Below, in pieces: positions 48,182 to 56,300 of a stretch of 64,000 nt of DNA (its first letter is position 1; each line of letters begins with the position of its first letter). The notes beneath the pieces were generated by a model. It saw only the letters and a program-made list of their open reading frames with translations, did not search any database and was not told the origin of the DNA. The position numbers and the translations under genes were made by a program. The stretch is from Methylorubrum populi (GTDB lineage: Bacteria; Pseudomonadota; Alphaproteobacteria; Rhizobiales; Beijerinckiaceae): assembly GCA_036946625.1 (NCBI GenBank), contig JAQIIU010000002.1, forward strand, positions 1,116,001 through 1,180,000, in the 5' to 3' direction.

Positions 48182-49260
48182 AGGGCCTGGGCCTCATCAT
48201 GTCCGGAAACGTCCGCCGCCCGCGCCGGACGCCAGAGATGCTCGTCGAAGAAGCGCTCGCGCAGGAGCATGACCAGCGCGGCCCGCTTGTGCGGAAAATC
48301 GAAGGTCTTGATCCGGGCAAAGCCCGAGGTCTCGAGGTTGCGGATCTGCCGGGCGTGGCGAGCGGCCGGCTCGCCGACGATGCGCTGCGTGCGCGCATCG
48401 TCGAGGAACAGGAAGTGCATCAGCGAGGGCAGCCAGGCTCCGATGTAGTCGCGCCCGCGAAAATCCGCCTCGCCCACGAGCACGTGCCAGCCCCGGTCGT
48501 AGTCCTGCGCGTCGTAGAAGGGGCCGAGCCGGTTCTCCTTGGCCCAGTAGACCTCGAAATATGCGAACGGCTCTCCGTCGAAGCTGCCGATCAGCGGCAG
48601 CATGTGCGGATCCTCGATCAGTGCCGCGAGGTAGCGCCGGTGCGCCTCGCGCTCGCCCGCCTCGTTCCAGAAGGCCGCGACGTGCGGGTCGTTCATCCAG
48701 CGGTGGAAGCGGTCGAGATCCTCGTCGGGACGCACCGTGCGCAGGCCGAAGGTCCGGCCGAGGCTCGGGATGAACCGCTCGTAGACCGTGCCGCTGGGTT
48801 TGGGGGGACGGCGCGGGTGGCGTCGCCCGTCGCTCATCACGTGGATCTGCGGGTAGGCCGCGCGCCGCGCGCCGAGCCAGGGATCGGGGCGCTGCATCGC
48901 GAGCGCCGGCAGCACGGCCAGGCCGTCCCTGTCCGCGACCGCGAGGCCCTCGTCCAAGAGGGCGGCGACCAGACGCTCCGGCGCCCGTCCGGCGAGGTCG
49001 AGGCGAAGGTTCGCCCGCCCGGGATACCAGCCGAGCGTCGCCTCGATGCCGGCCGCGAACGCCGCAAGCGTCGGATCCTCGCCATCGCCGGCCGACGCGG
49101 CCAGGCCGGCGAGCTCAAGCCGACCGGCCTCCGGTGCGACGCGCAACGCCAGGATCGTCCGCCCCTCGGCACGCACGCTCAGATCGGAGCCGTCCCGCAC
49201 CGTCGCGAAGGATCGGCGACGGCCGGCCTGATGGGAGAGGAAGGGCAGGTTGGCGCACAT
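48178..49260 (-). CDS. IucB/RhbD-type siderophore N-acyltransferase (GNAT)
   Basis: 360 residues. The C-terminal ~200 residues are the siderophore-type GNAT domain (Acetyltransf_8): FGLRTVRPDEDLDRFHRWMN, DPHVAAFWNEAG, LIGSFDGEPFAYFEVYWAKE, and VGEADFRGRDYIGAWLPSLM with the FLDDARTQRIVGEPAARHAR acyl-CoA motif. The N-terminal ~160 residues are less conserved, as in other two-part members. It would transfer acetyl or a longer acyl group to the N-hydroxy amine. The start at 49260 (MCANLPFL) is preferred; the frame is open to 49326. First gene of the minus-strand pair. Confidence 0.88.
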   Translation of the reverse strand: MCANLPFLSHQAGRRRSFATVRDGSDLSVRAEGRTILALRVAPEAGRLELAGLAASAGDGEDPTLAAFAAGIEATLGWYPGRANLRLDLAGRAPERLVAALLDEGLAVADRDGLAVLPALAMQRPDPWLGARRAAYPQIHVMSDGRRHPRRPPKPSGTVYERFIPSLGRTFGLRTVRPDEDLDRFHRWMNDPHVAAFWNEAGEREAHRRYLAALIEDPHMLPLIGSFDGEPFAYFEVYWAKENRLGPFYDAQDYDRGWHVLVGEADFRGRDYIGAWLPSLMHFLFLDDARTQRIVGEPAARHARQIRNLETSGFARIKTFDFPHKRAALVMLLRERFFDEHLWRPARAADVSGHDEAQAL

Positions 49261-49492
49261 CGACGATGGGATTCCCGTAGGCCTTCGCGTGCGGAACGGA
49301 CGGACCGAACCCTTCGGGCCGGCCACGCGCTCGCCGAAGCGCGAGCCACGCCCGAAGGTCGCCGGACCGACGTCTCACGGTCGAGAGCAGAATCGGTGCG
49401 AGCATCGATGCACCGTGCTTCAGTTAGCGCAGACCTTATGATGTTTTCAAGCCGTTATGAGTCTATGTGTTTTATAGATAATACAATTACAG

Positions 49493-49509
49493 TCTAGATT
49501 GGTTCTAAA
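49493..49509. promoter_or_regulatory. putative Irr iron-control element (ICE)
   Basis: TCTAGATTGGTTCTAAA matches 12 of the 14 defined positions of the rhizobial/alphaproteobacterial ICE TTTAGAANNNTTCTAAA. It lies in a 383-base AT-rich divergent gap between the acyltransferase and the MbtH gene, where an iron-responsive promoter would be expected. The assignment rests on consensus recall, without a genome-wide scan. Confidence 0.5.
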
Positions 49510-49643
49510 TATCCAAATTTCGTGATTTTTGCGGTTGATCAACCTGTGCGGTCGCCCTAACCTTCCTTGCATGAACGCTTCCGGCCTCGCGAAAGCTGAG
49601 GCGGAGATCGATCGTTTTTTTGCCGATCCATGGATGCACGATC

Positions 49644-49874
49644 ATGGCCTTCGACCGCGAGGACACGCGCTTCTACGTCGTGGTGAACCACGAGGAGCAG
49701 TATTCCATCTGGCCGAGCTACCGCGACGTCCCCGCCGGCTGGACCCCGATCGGCGAGCCGCGCCCGAAGGCGGAGTGCCTCGCCTATATCGACGAGGTCT
49801 GGACCGACATGCGTCCCCTCAGCCTGCGCAGGCACATGGAGGAGCAGGCACGGAACGCCCCGGCGCGGAGCTGA
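49644..49874 (+). CDS. MbtH-like NRPS accessory protein
   Basis: 76 residues, a small protein that binds and activates adenylation domains. All the diagnostic positions are present: [10 protein letters not shown] (8-30 region), [20 protein letters not shown] and WTDMRPLSL. The start is the ATG before AFDRED; an upstream in-frame ATG at 49620 adds 8 residues. It opens the NRPS operon. Confidence 0.95.
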   Translation: MAFDREDTRFYVVVNHEEQYSIWPSYRDVPAGWTPIGEPRPKAECLAYIDEVWTDMRPLSLRRHMEEQARNAPARS

Positions 49875-49879
49875 GCCCG

Positions 49880-51673
49880 ATGCCGGCCGTGCGGGTGTTC
49901 TGCCTGCCGTATTCCGGGGCGAGCGCCGCGATCTATGCACGCTGGCGACGCCTGTTGCCGGCAGCGATCGAGACCTGCCCGGTCGAGCTGCCCGGACGGG
50001 GGCGGCGCATGGACGAACCGTTCTGCTGCGATCCGCACGCGCTGGCTGCGGCGCTGGCCGCCGAGATCGCGCCGCTGGTCTCGGGCGCGGAGGCACCGCC
50101 CTACGCCCTGTTCGGACACAGCCTCGGGGCGATCCTCGCCTTCGAACTGGCCCACGCTCTCGCCGCGCACGGGGCGGGTGTGCCGCTCGCGCTGTTCGCG
50201 TCCGGCACGGAAGCGCCGGCCGTGCGCGACGATTCGGACTTCCGCCGCCCTCGCAGCGATGCGGAACTGATCGCGGCGTTGCGCGCCTACGCGGGGACGC
50301 CCGACGAGGCGCTGGCCGATCCCGAACTGATGGCGCTCACGCTGCCCGTGCTCCGAGCCGACTTCCTGACGTGCGGCGCCTACGTCTATCGCCGCCGGCC
50401 GCCGCTGCCCTGTCCCATCGTCGCCCTCGGCGGTCTGCACGACGACGTCTCGCGGCACGATCTCGAAGCCTGGGGTCGGGAGACATGCGCCGGATTCGAC
50501 CTCGCGATGTTCGCGGGCGGCCACTTCTTCATCCACGGGCAGCAGGCCCAGGTGCTCGCGACGATCGCCGAGCGCATCGCCACGCTGATCCGGTCCGAGC
50601 CGGCCCCGGGTCCGACGGCCCGCCCGACGGCCGGGCCGCCTCGAACGACGCACCGTCACGGGACGGATGCCCGCCGCACCACGACACCTGGGAGAGACGG
50701 GATGACCGACCTCGCGATCCGGCCCCTGCGCGAAAGCGGCCCGCTGCCGCTCCTAGTCAGTCCGGCCCGCGAGGGCGCCGGCCTCGACATCGCCGCGGCG
50801 CTGCCGGCCATCCGCGACGCGGCGCAGGCCCATCTCCACGAGGCCGGCGGCCTGCTGCTGCGCGGCTTCGCGCTGCAAGGCACGGACGCCTTCCGCGCCT
50901 TCGCGGCCGGGTTCGGCCACGAACTGCTCGACTACGAGTTCGGCTCGACGCCGCGCAGCCCGGTCACCCAGGGCGTCTACACCTCGACCGAGTACCCGCC
51001 CCACCAGCACATCCCGCTGCACAACGAGCAGGCCTACACCCGCGACTGGCCGATGAAGATCTGGTTCTACTGCCAGCAGGCTGCGTCCGAGGGCGGGGAG
51101 ACGCCGATCGCGGACAGCCGGGCGATCTACCGGGCCGTGCCGCAGAGCATCCGCGACCGCTTCGCCGCCGACGGCCTGATGTACGTGCGCAATTACGGCA
51201 ACGGCCTCGACGTCGCCTGGAGCCAGGTCTTCGGAACCGAGGATCGCCGGAGCGTCGAGGCCTATTGCGAGAGCCACGGCATCACCTGCGAGTGGAAGCC
51301 GGACGGTGAACTGCGCACGCGGCAGGTCTGCCAGGGCGTCGCGGCCCATCCGGTCACCGGCGAGCCCGTCTGGTTCAACCAAGCCCATCTCTTCCACGTC
51401 TCGAACCTCGAACCCGAGGTCCGTTCGACGCTGCTCGACATCGTCGAGGAGGAGGATCTGCCCCGCAACGTCTTCTACGGCGACGGATCGCCGATTCCGG
51501 ACGAGGATCTCGCCGCGATCCGCGCGGTGCTGGCGGCCCACACCATCGTGTTCCCCTGGCAGACCGGCGACGTCGTGATGCTCGACAACATGCTCACGGC
51601 GCATGCGCGCACCCCGTTCAAGGGGCCGCGCAAGGTCGTGGTCGCCATGGCCGAAGCCAACCGCCGACACTAG
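49880..51673 (+). CDS. fusion of type II thioesterase and SyrP-like aspartate beta-hydroxylase (TauD)
   Basis: 597 residues in one uninterrupted frame. Residues 1-~240 are a type II thioesterase: FCLPYSGASAAIYARWRRLL, the nucleophile elbow LFGHSLGAILAFELAHAL (Ser), and a C-terminal FAGGHFFIHGQ (His). A Pro/Arg/Thr linker (~240-270) leads to a TauD/TfdA dioxygenase (~275-597) with Fe ligands in HIPLHNEQAYTRDWPMKIWF (HxE) and the distal His in TAHARTPFKGPRKVVVAM. SyrP-like enzymes hydroxylate carrier-bound aspartate at the beta carbon. An internal ATG at 50702 with GGGAGAGACGG before it could also make the dioxygenase alone. Confidence 0.85.
   Translation: MPAVRVFCLPYSGASAAIYARWRRLLPAAIETCPVELPGRGRRMDEPFCCDPHALAAALAAEIAPLVSGAEAPPYALFGHSLGAILAFELAHALAAHGAGVPLALFASGTEAPAVRDDSDFRRPRSDAELIAALRAYAGTPDEALADPELMALTLPVLRADFLTCGAYVYRRRPPLPCPIVALGGLHDDVSRHDLEAWGRETCAGFDLAMFAGGHFFIHGQQAQVLATIAERIATLIRSEPAPGPTARPTAGPPRTTHRHGTDARRTTTPGRDGMTDLAIRPLRESGPLPLLVSPAREGAGLDIAAALPAIRDAAQAHLHEAGGLLLRGFALQGTDAFRAFAAGFGHELLDYEFGSTPRSPVTQGVYTSTEYPPHQHIPLHNEQAYTRDWPMKIWFYCQQAASEGGETPIADSRAIYRAVPQSIRDRFAADGLMYVRNYGNGLDVAWSQVFGTEDRRSVEAYCESHGITCEWKPDGELRTRQVCQGVAAHPVTGEPVWFNQAHLFHVSNLEPEVRSTLLDIVEEEDLPRNVFYGDGSPIPDEDLAAIRAVLAAHTIVFPWQTGDVVMLDNMLTAHARTPFKGPRKVVVAMAEANRRH
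50690..50704 (+). promoter_or_regulatory. internal ribosome binding site before the dioxygenase half
   Basis: GGGAGAGACGG followed by ATG 50702 lies in frame inside the thioesterase-dioxygenase gene, after the linker. It suggests that a stand-alone hydroxylase may be made in addition to the fusion, or that the two were recently separate genes. Confidence 0.4.
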
Positions 51674-51686
51674 GGAGCCGCGGCCG

Positions 51687-53375
51687 ATGGCGATGCAGAC
51701 AGCGACGGCCGGGCCGATGACGGCGCAGCCCCCGTTCTCGCTCTGGACCGGCATGGCCCGGCAGGCGCGGGGAAGGCTCCTGCTCGCCTTCCTCACGAGC
51801 TTCGTCGCGGGCGCGGCGAGCACGGCGACGATCGTCCTGATCGACCGCGGGCTGGCGGCATCGCCGGCGACGCGGCCCGACGGTCTCGCCGCGTTCGCCG
51901 CGACCGCGCTGACGGCCTGCGCGGCGCTCGTCGTCTCGCGCACCCTGTTCGCGCAGCTCGGTCAGAGCGGCCTCGCCGATCTGCGTCGCGCCATCGCCGA
52001 ACGCGTGCAGGCGGCCTCGTTCCCGAGCTTCGAGGCGGTCGGGAGCGCGCGCATTCAGTCGCTCGTTTCCGAGGACGCCAACCAGATCGCCAATGTCCTC
52101 GTCGCGCTGCCGGTGCTCGCGACGAACGCCGTCGTGGTGCTCGCGACGCTCGGCTACCTCGCCTACCTCTCGCCAGGGCTGTTCCTGGCGGCTCTGGCGG
52201 CGATCGCCGTCGGCGCGGCCGGCTATTCGGCCTGCTACGGGCGCGTGGGCGTGGAACTGCGCGAGGCCGGCAAGGCGCAGGACCGGCTGTTCGCGCACTT
52301 CCTCGCCCTCGGCGCGGGCGCCAAGGAGCTGCGGCTCAATCGGGACAAGGGCCGCCGCTTCCTCGACACGGCGCTGGGGCCGGCGATCGACGCGGTCGCG
52401 CGGCACCGCAGCCGCGGGCTGGCGGTCCTGGCGCTGGCCGGCGGCTGGGGCCGGCTGCTGTTTCTCGCCCTGATCGGCCTGACGCTGTTCCTGCCGGGGG
52501 CGGACGAGCGTGCGCCCGCCGTCACCACCGGATACGTCGTCGCCTTCCTCTACCTGATGGGTCCGCTCGAAGCGGTGCTCAACACGGTTCCGCTGGTGAA
52601 CCTGGCGCGGGTCGGCGCGGATCGGGTCGAGGCGACCTTCGCCCGGCTCGATCCCGAGCCGGAGAGCGCCGTCGGCCGCGCCCCGAACGCGCAGGTCGCC
52701 GTGACGCTCGATGACGTGAGCCACCGCATCCACGACGCGCGCACCGGTGACGGCTTCGTGCTCGGTCCGGTCAGCCTGACGCTCCGCCCGGGCGAGATCA
52801 CCTTCCTCGTCGGCGGGAACGGCAGCGGCAAGACGACCCTCGCCAAGGTGATCGCCGGTCTCTACGCGCCCGAGACCGGCCGGCTGAGCCTCACGGGCCA
52901 GGAGGTCCGGGAAGCCCGGCGCCTCGCCCATTGCGGCCACGTCTCGGCGATCTTCTCGGACTTCCACCTGTTCGAAACGCTGCTGGAGCGGCCCGAGCCC
53001 ACCCTCGACGCGCGGGCTCGGGCGTGGCTCGTGCGGCTCGGGCTCGACCACCGGGTCGGCATCCGCGACGGGGCTTGGTCCACCCGGGATCTCTCGGCCG
53101 GGCAGCGGCGGCGCCTCGCCCTCGTGGCGGCCTGCCTCGAAGACCGCCCCGTGCTGATCTTCGACGAATGGGCCGCCGACCAGGATCCGGAGTTTCGGAC
53201 GGCCTTCTACGAGACGATCCTGCCGGAACTCGCGGCGTCGGGCAAAACGCTCGTCGTCGTCACCCACGACGAGCGGTGGTTCGGGCGCGCGGACCAGTTG
53301 CTGAAGCTCGACCGGGGCCGCGTCGTCGAGCATCGCACGAAGCGGACCGCGCCGACCGTCGAGGCCGGCGCATGA
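51687..53375 (+). CDS. cyclic-peptide/siderophore ABC exporter (PvdE/SyrD type)
   Basis: 562 residues. The N-terminal membrane domain has about six helices (LLLAFLTSFVAGAASTATIV, NAVVVLATLGYLAYLSPGLF, GRLLFLALIGLTLFLPG). The nucleotide-binding domain starts at ~345 with Walker A VGGNGSGKTTL, signature LSAGQRRRLALVAACL and Walker B PVLIFDEWAADQDPEFR. The half-transporter would homodimerise in the inner membrane and export the peptide or its precursor to the periplasm. It sits between the thioesterase fusion and the first NRPS gene, whose ATG overlaps its stop. Confidence 0.9.
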   Translation: MAMQTATAGPMTAQPPFSLWTGMARQARGRLLLAFLTSFVAGAASTATIVLIDRGLAASPATRPDGLAAFAATALTACAALVVSRTLFAQLGQSGLADLRRAIAERVQAASFPSFEAVGSARIQSLVSEDANQIANVLVALPVLATNAVVVLATLGYLAYLSPGLFLAALAAIAVGAAGYSACYGRVGVELREAGKAQDRLFAHFLALGAGAKELRLNRDKGRRFLDTALGPAIDAVARHRSRGLAVLALAGGWGRLLFLALIGLTLFLPGADERAPAVTTGYVVAFLYLMGPLEAVLNTVPLVNLARVGADRVEATFARLDPEPESAVGRAPNAQVAVTLDDVSHRIHDARTGDGFVLGPVSLTLRPGEITFLVGGNGSGKTTLAKVIAGLYAPETGRLSLTGQEVREARRLAHCGHVSAIFSDFHLFETLLERPEPTLDARARAWLVRLGLDHRVGIRDGAWSTRDLSAGQRRRLALVAACLEDRPVLIFDEWAADQDPEFRTAFYETILPELAASGKTLVVVTHDERWFGRADQLLKLDRGRVVEHRTKRTAPTVEAGA

Positions 53376-56300
53376 ACCTGCATCTCGCCGACCCCGGCAC
53401 GCTCGCGGATCTCCCCGCGCCGGACGTCGCCGCCGCCCTGCGGGAGCGCGCCGCGGGCGCCGGAGACCGCGTCGCGCTGCGCTTCCTCGCGGATGGCCGG
53501 ACCGTCTCGCAGACGCTCGACTTTCGCGCGCTCGACCGGCGGTCCCGGGCGCTCGCCGCGCGGCTGCAAGCCACGGCCGCGCCGGGCGAGCGCGCGCTGA
53601 TCGCCCTCCACAGCGGGCCCGATTACGTCGCGGCCTTCTTCGGCTGCCTCTACGCGGGCGTCGTCGCGGTCCCGTCCTACCCGCCCGAACTGCGGCACCC
53701 GCACCACGCCGCGCGCCTGTCGCTGATGATCGCGGACATGGAGCCGCGCCACGTCCTGACGGACACCGCGAACCGCGAGGCGGTGGAGGAAACCTGCCGC
53801 GCGACCTGCCTCGCCGACGTGCGGGTGCGCATCCTGTGCGTCGACACGGTCGATGCGGCGGAGGCGGAGGGATGGCGGCCGGCGCCTTGCGCGCCCGACG
53901 ACCTCGCCTTCCTGCAATACACCTCGGGCTCGACCTCCGCGCCGAAGGGCGTCGAGGTCACGCATGCCAACCTCGTGGAGAACCTGCGCTGGCTGCAGGA
54001 GGTCTTCGCGGTGCGCGCGGACGACGTCTTCGTGTCCTGGCTGCCGCTGTACCACGACATGGGGCTGATCCTCGGCATGCTGTTGCCGGTCGTCTCCGGC
54101 CGGCCGCTCGTGCTGATGAGCCCCCAGCGCTTTCTCGCCCGTCCCGCCGCCTGGCTCGACGCGATCGGTACGCATCGCGGCACCATCAGCGCCGCGCCCG
54201 ACTTCGCCTTCCGGCTCTGCTGCGACCGGATCGGCCCCTCGATCCTGGAGCGGCTCGACCTGTCGAGTTGGCGGCACGTCTGCAGCGGCGCGGAGCCGAT
54301 CCGGCACGGCACCCTCATGCGGTTCGCCGAAACCTTCGCACCGGCCGGCCTGACGCCGGACGTGCTGCATCCGGGCTACGGCCTCGCCGAGGCGACGCTG
54401 ATCGCCACGAGCAAGCCGCGCGCCAGCATGTGGCGGGCGCTGCGCGTCTCGCGGCAGGCGCTGGCCGAGGATCGCGTCGTCGTGGACGAGGACGGCATCC
54501 TCCTGGTCAGCAGCGGCCAGCCGGTCCGGCCGGGCACCCTGCGCATCGTCGATCCGCGCACGCTCGAAGATTGCCCGCCCGGCCGGGTCGGCGAGATCCT
54601 CCTGTCCGGCCCCTGCATCGCCCGCGGCTACTGGAAGAACGCCGAGGCCACACGAACCACCTTCCTGCGGCAGAGCGGCGAGACGTGGCTTCGCACGGGC
54701 GACCTCGGCTTCCTGGACGCGGACGACCTCTACGTCACCGGCCGGCGCAAGGACGTCATCATCCTGCGGGGGCAGAACGTCTATCCGCAGGACGTCGAGC
54801 AGGCGCTGGAGGCGGCGGTGCCGGCCCTGCGCAAGGGACGGGTCTCGGCCTTCGCCGTCGAGACCCGGGCGGGAGAGGGCGTCGGCATCGCCGCCGAGAT
54901 CGGCCGCGGCACGCGCGCCGAGGCCGAGGCGGTCGCAGCCGCGGTCGATGGCGTGCTGGCCGAGGTGCTGCACGAACCGGCGGCGCTGGTGGCGCTGCTC
55001 GAACCGGGCGCCCTGCCGAAGACGACCAGCGGAAAGCTTCAGCGCTCCGCCTGCCTTCCCCGGCTCGATTCCGGCGAGCTGGTGCCGCTGCACCTCTACC
55101 GCCGCGAATCCGCCGTGGCCGCCGGCGCCGGGGCCGCTGCCGACGAACCGCCGCGCACCGCCACGGAACGGCGGCTCCTCGGGATCGTCGCGGACCTGCT
55201 CGGCCTCGACGCCATCGGGCGGCGGGCGAATTTCCTGGAGCTCGGCGGTCATTCGCTGCTCGCCGTGCGCGCCGTCGAGCGCATCCGGGCCGAGTTCGGC
55301 GTCGCCGCGAGCCTGCGTGACCTCTTCGCGGCCTGGAGCCTCGCCGATCTCGCCGCACGGATCGAGACGATGCCGCCGGCCTCGACCGCGCTGCCGGCCC
55401 TCGACCGCCTGCCCGCGGGCGCGCCGCAGAGGCTCTCGCGGGCGCAGCAACGGCTCTGGCTCGCCGAGCGGCTGGGCGAGGAGGCCGGGCGCGCGGCCTA
55501 CGTCATGACCGGGCAGATCCGGCTGGAAGGACCGCTCTCGTCCGAGGCCTTCGCCGCCGCGCTGCGCGCGGTCGCCGCCCGCCACGAGATCCTGCGCACC
55601 GCCTACCCGGAGGCGGAGGACGGCCTGCCCATGGTCCGCACCGTCCCCGGCATCGTGCTCGACATCCCCGTGATCGATCTGTCCGGGCTCGCCCCGGTCG
55701 AGCGCGAGGCGCGCCTCGCCGAGGCCGAGGCGGCGGAAGCGTGCACGCCCTTCGATCTCGCCAGCGCCCCGCTGCTGCGGGCGCGCCTGTTCCGGCTCGC
55801 TCCGGAGAGCCACAGCCTCGTCCTGGCGATGCATCACCTGATCGGCGACGGCTGGTCGTTCGGCGTGCTGCTCGCCGATCTCGGCGCGGGCTACCGCGCG
55901 GCGACGGACGGCGCATCCTCCCCGCATCCGCCCTTGCCGCTCCAGTACGGCGATTACGCCGTCTGGCAGCACCGTGCCGTGGAGCGGATCGGCGCGGTCG
56001 AGACCGCCTTCTGGCGGCGCCATCTCGACGGCACGCCGCATCGGCTGTCGCTGCCGGCCGACTTCCCGCGGCCGCCCGTTCTGCCCGTCTCCGGCGCGAG
56101 CCGGCGCCTCGTCCTGCCCGCTCCGCTCGTCGCGCGGCTCTCGGCGCTCGGCCGTGCGCGCGGCGCCACGCTGTTCATGACGCTGCTCGCCGGCTTCCAG
56201 GCGCTGCTGCATCGCCTCAGCGGCGCCGAGCGCTTCGTCGTCGGCACCGACCATGCCGGGCGCCCGCTTCCCGAACTGGAAGGGCTGATCGGCTTCTTCG

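Noticed and set aside
47270..49497. Long plus-strand open frames opposite the siderophore hydroxylase and acyltransferase
   Set aside because: Antisense shadows caused by high GC; the minus-strand products carry complete family motifs and the plus-strand translations none.
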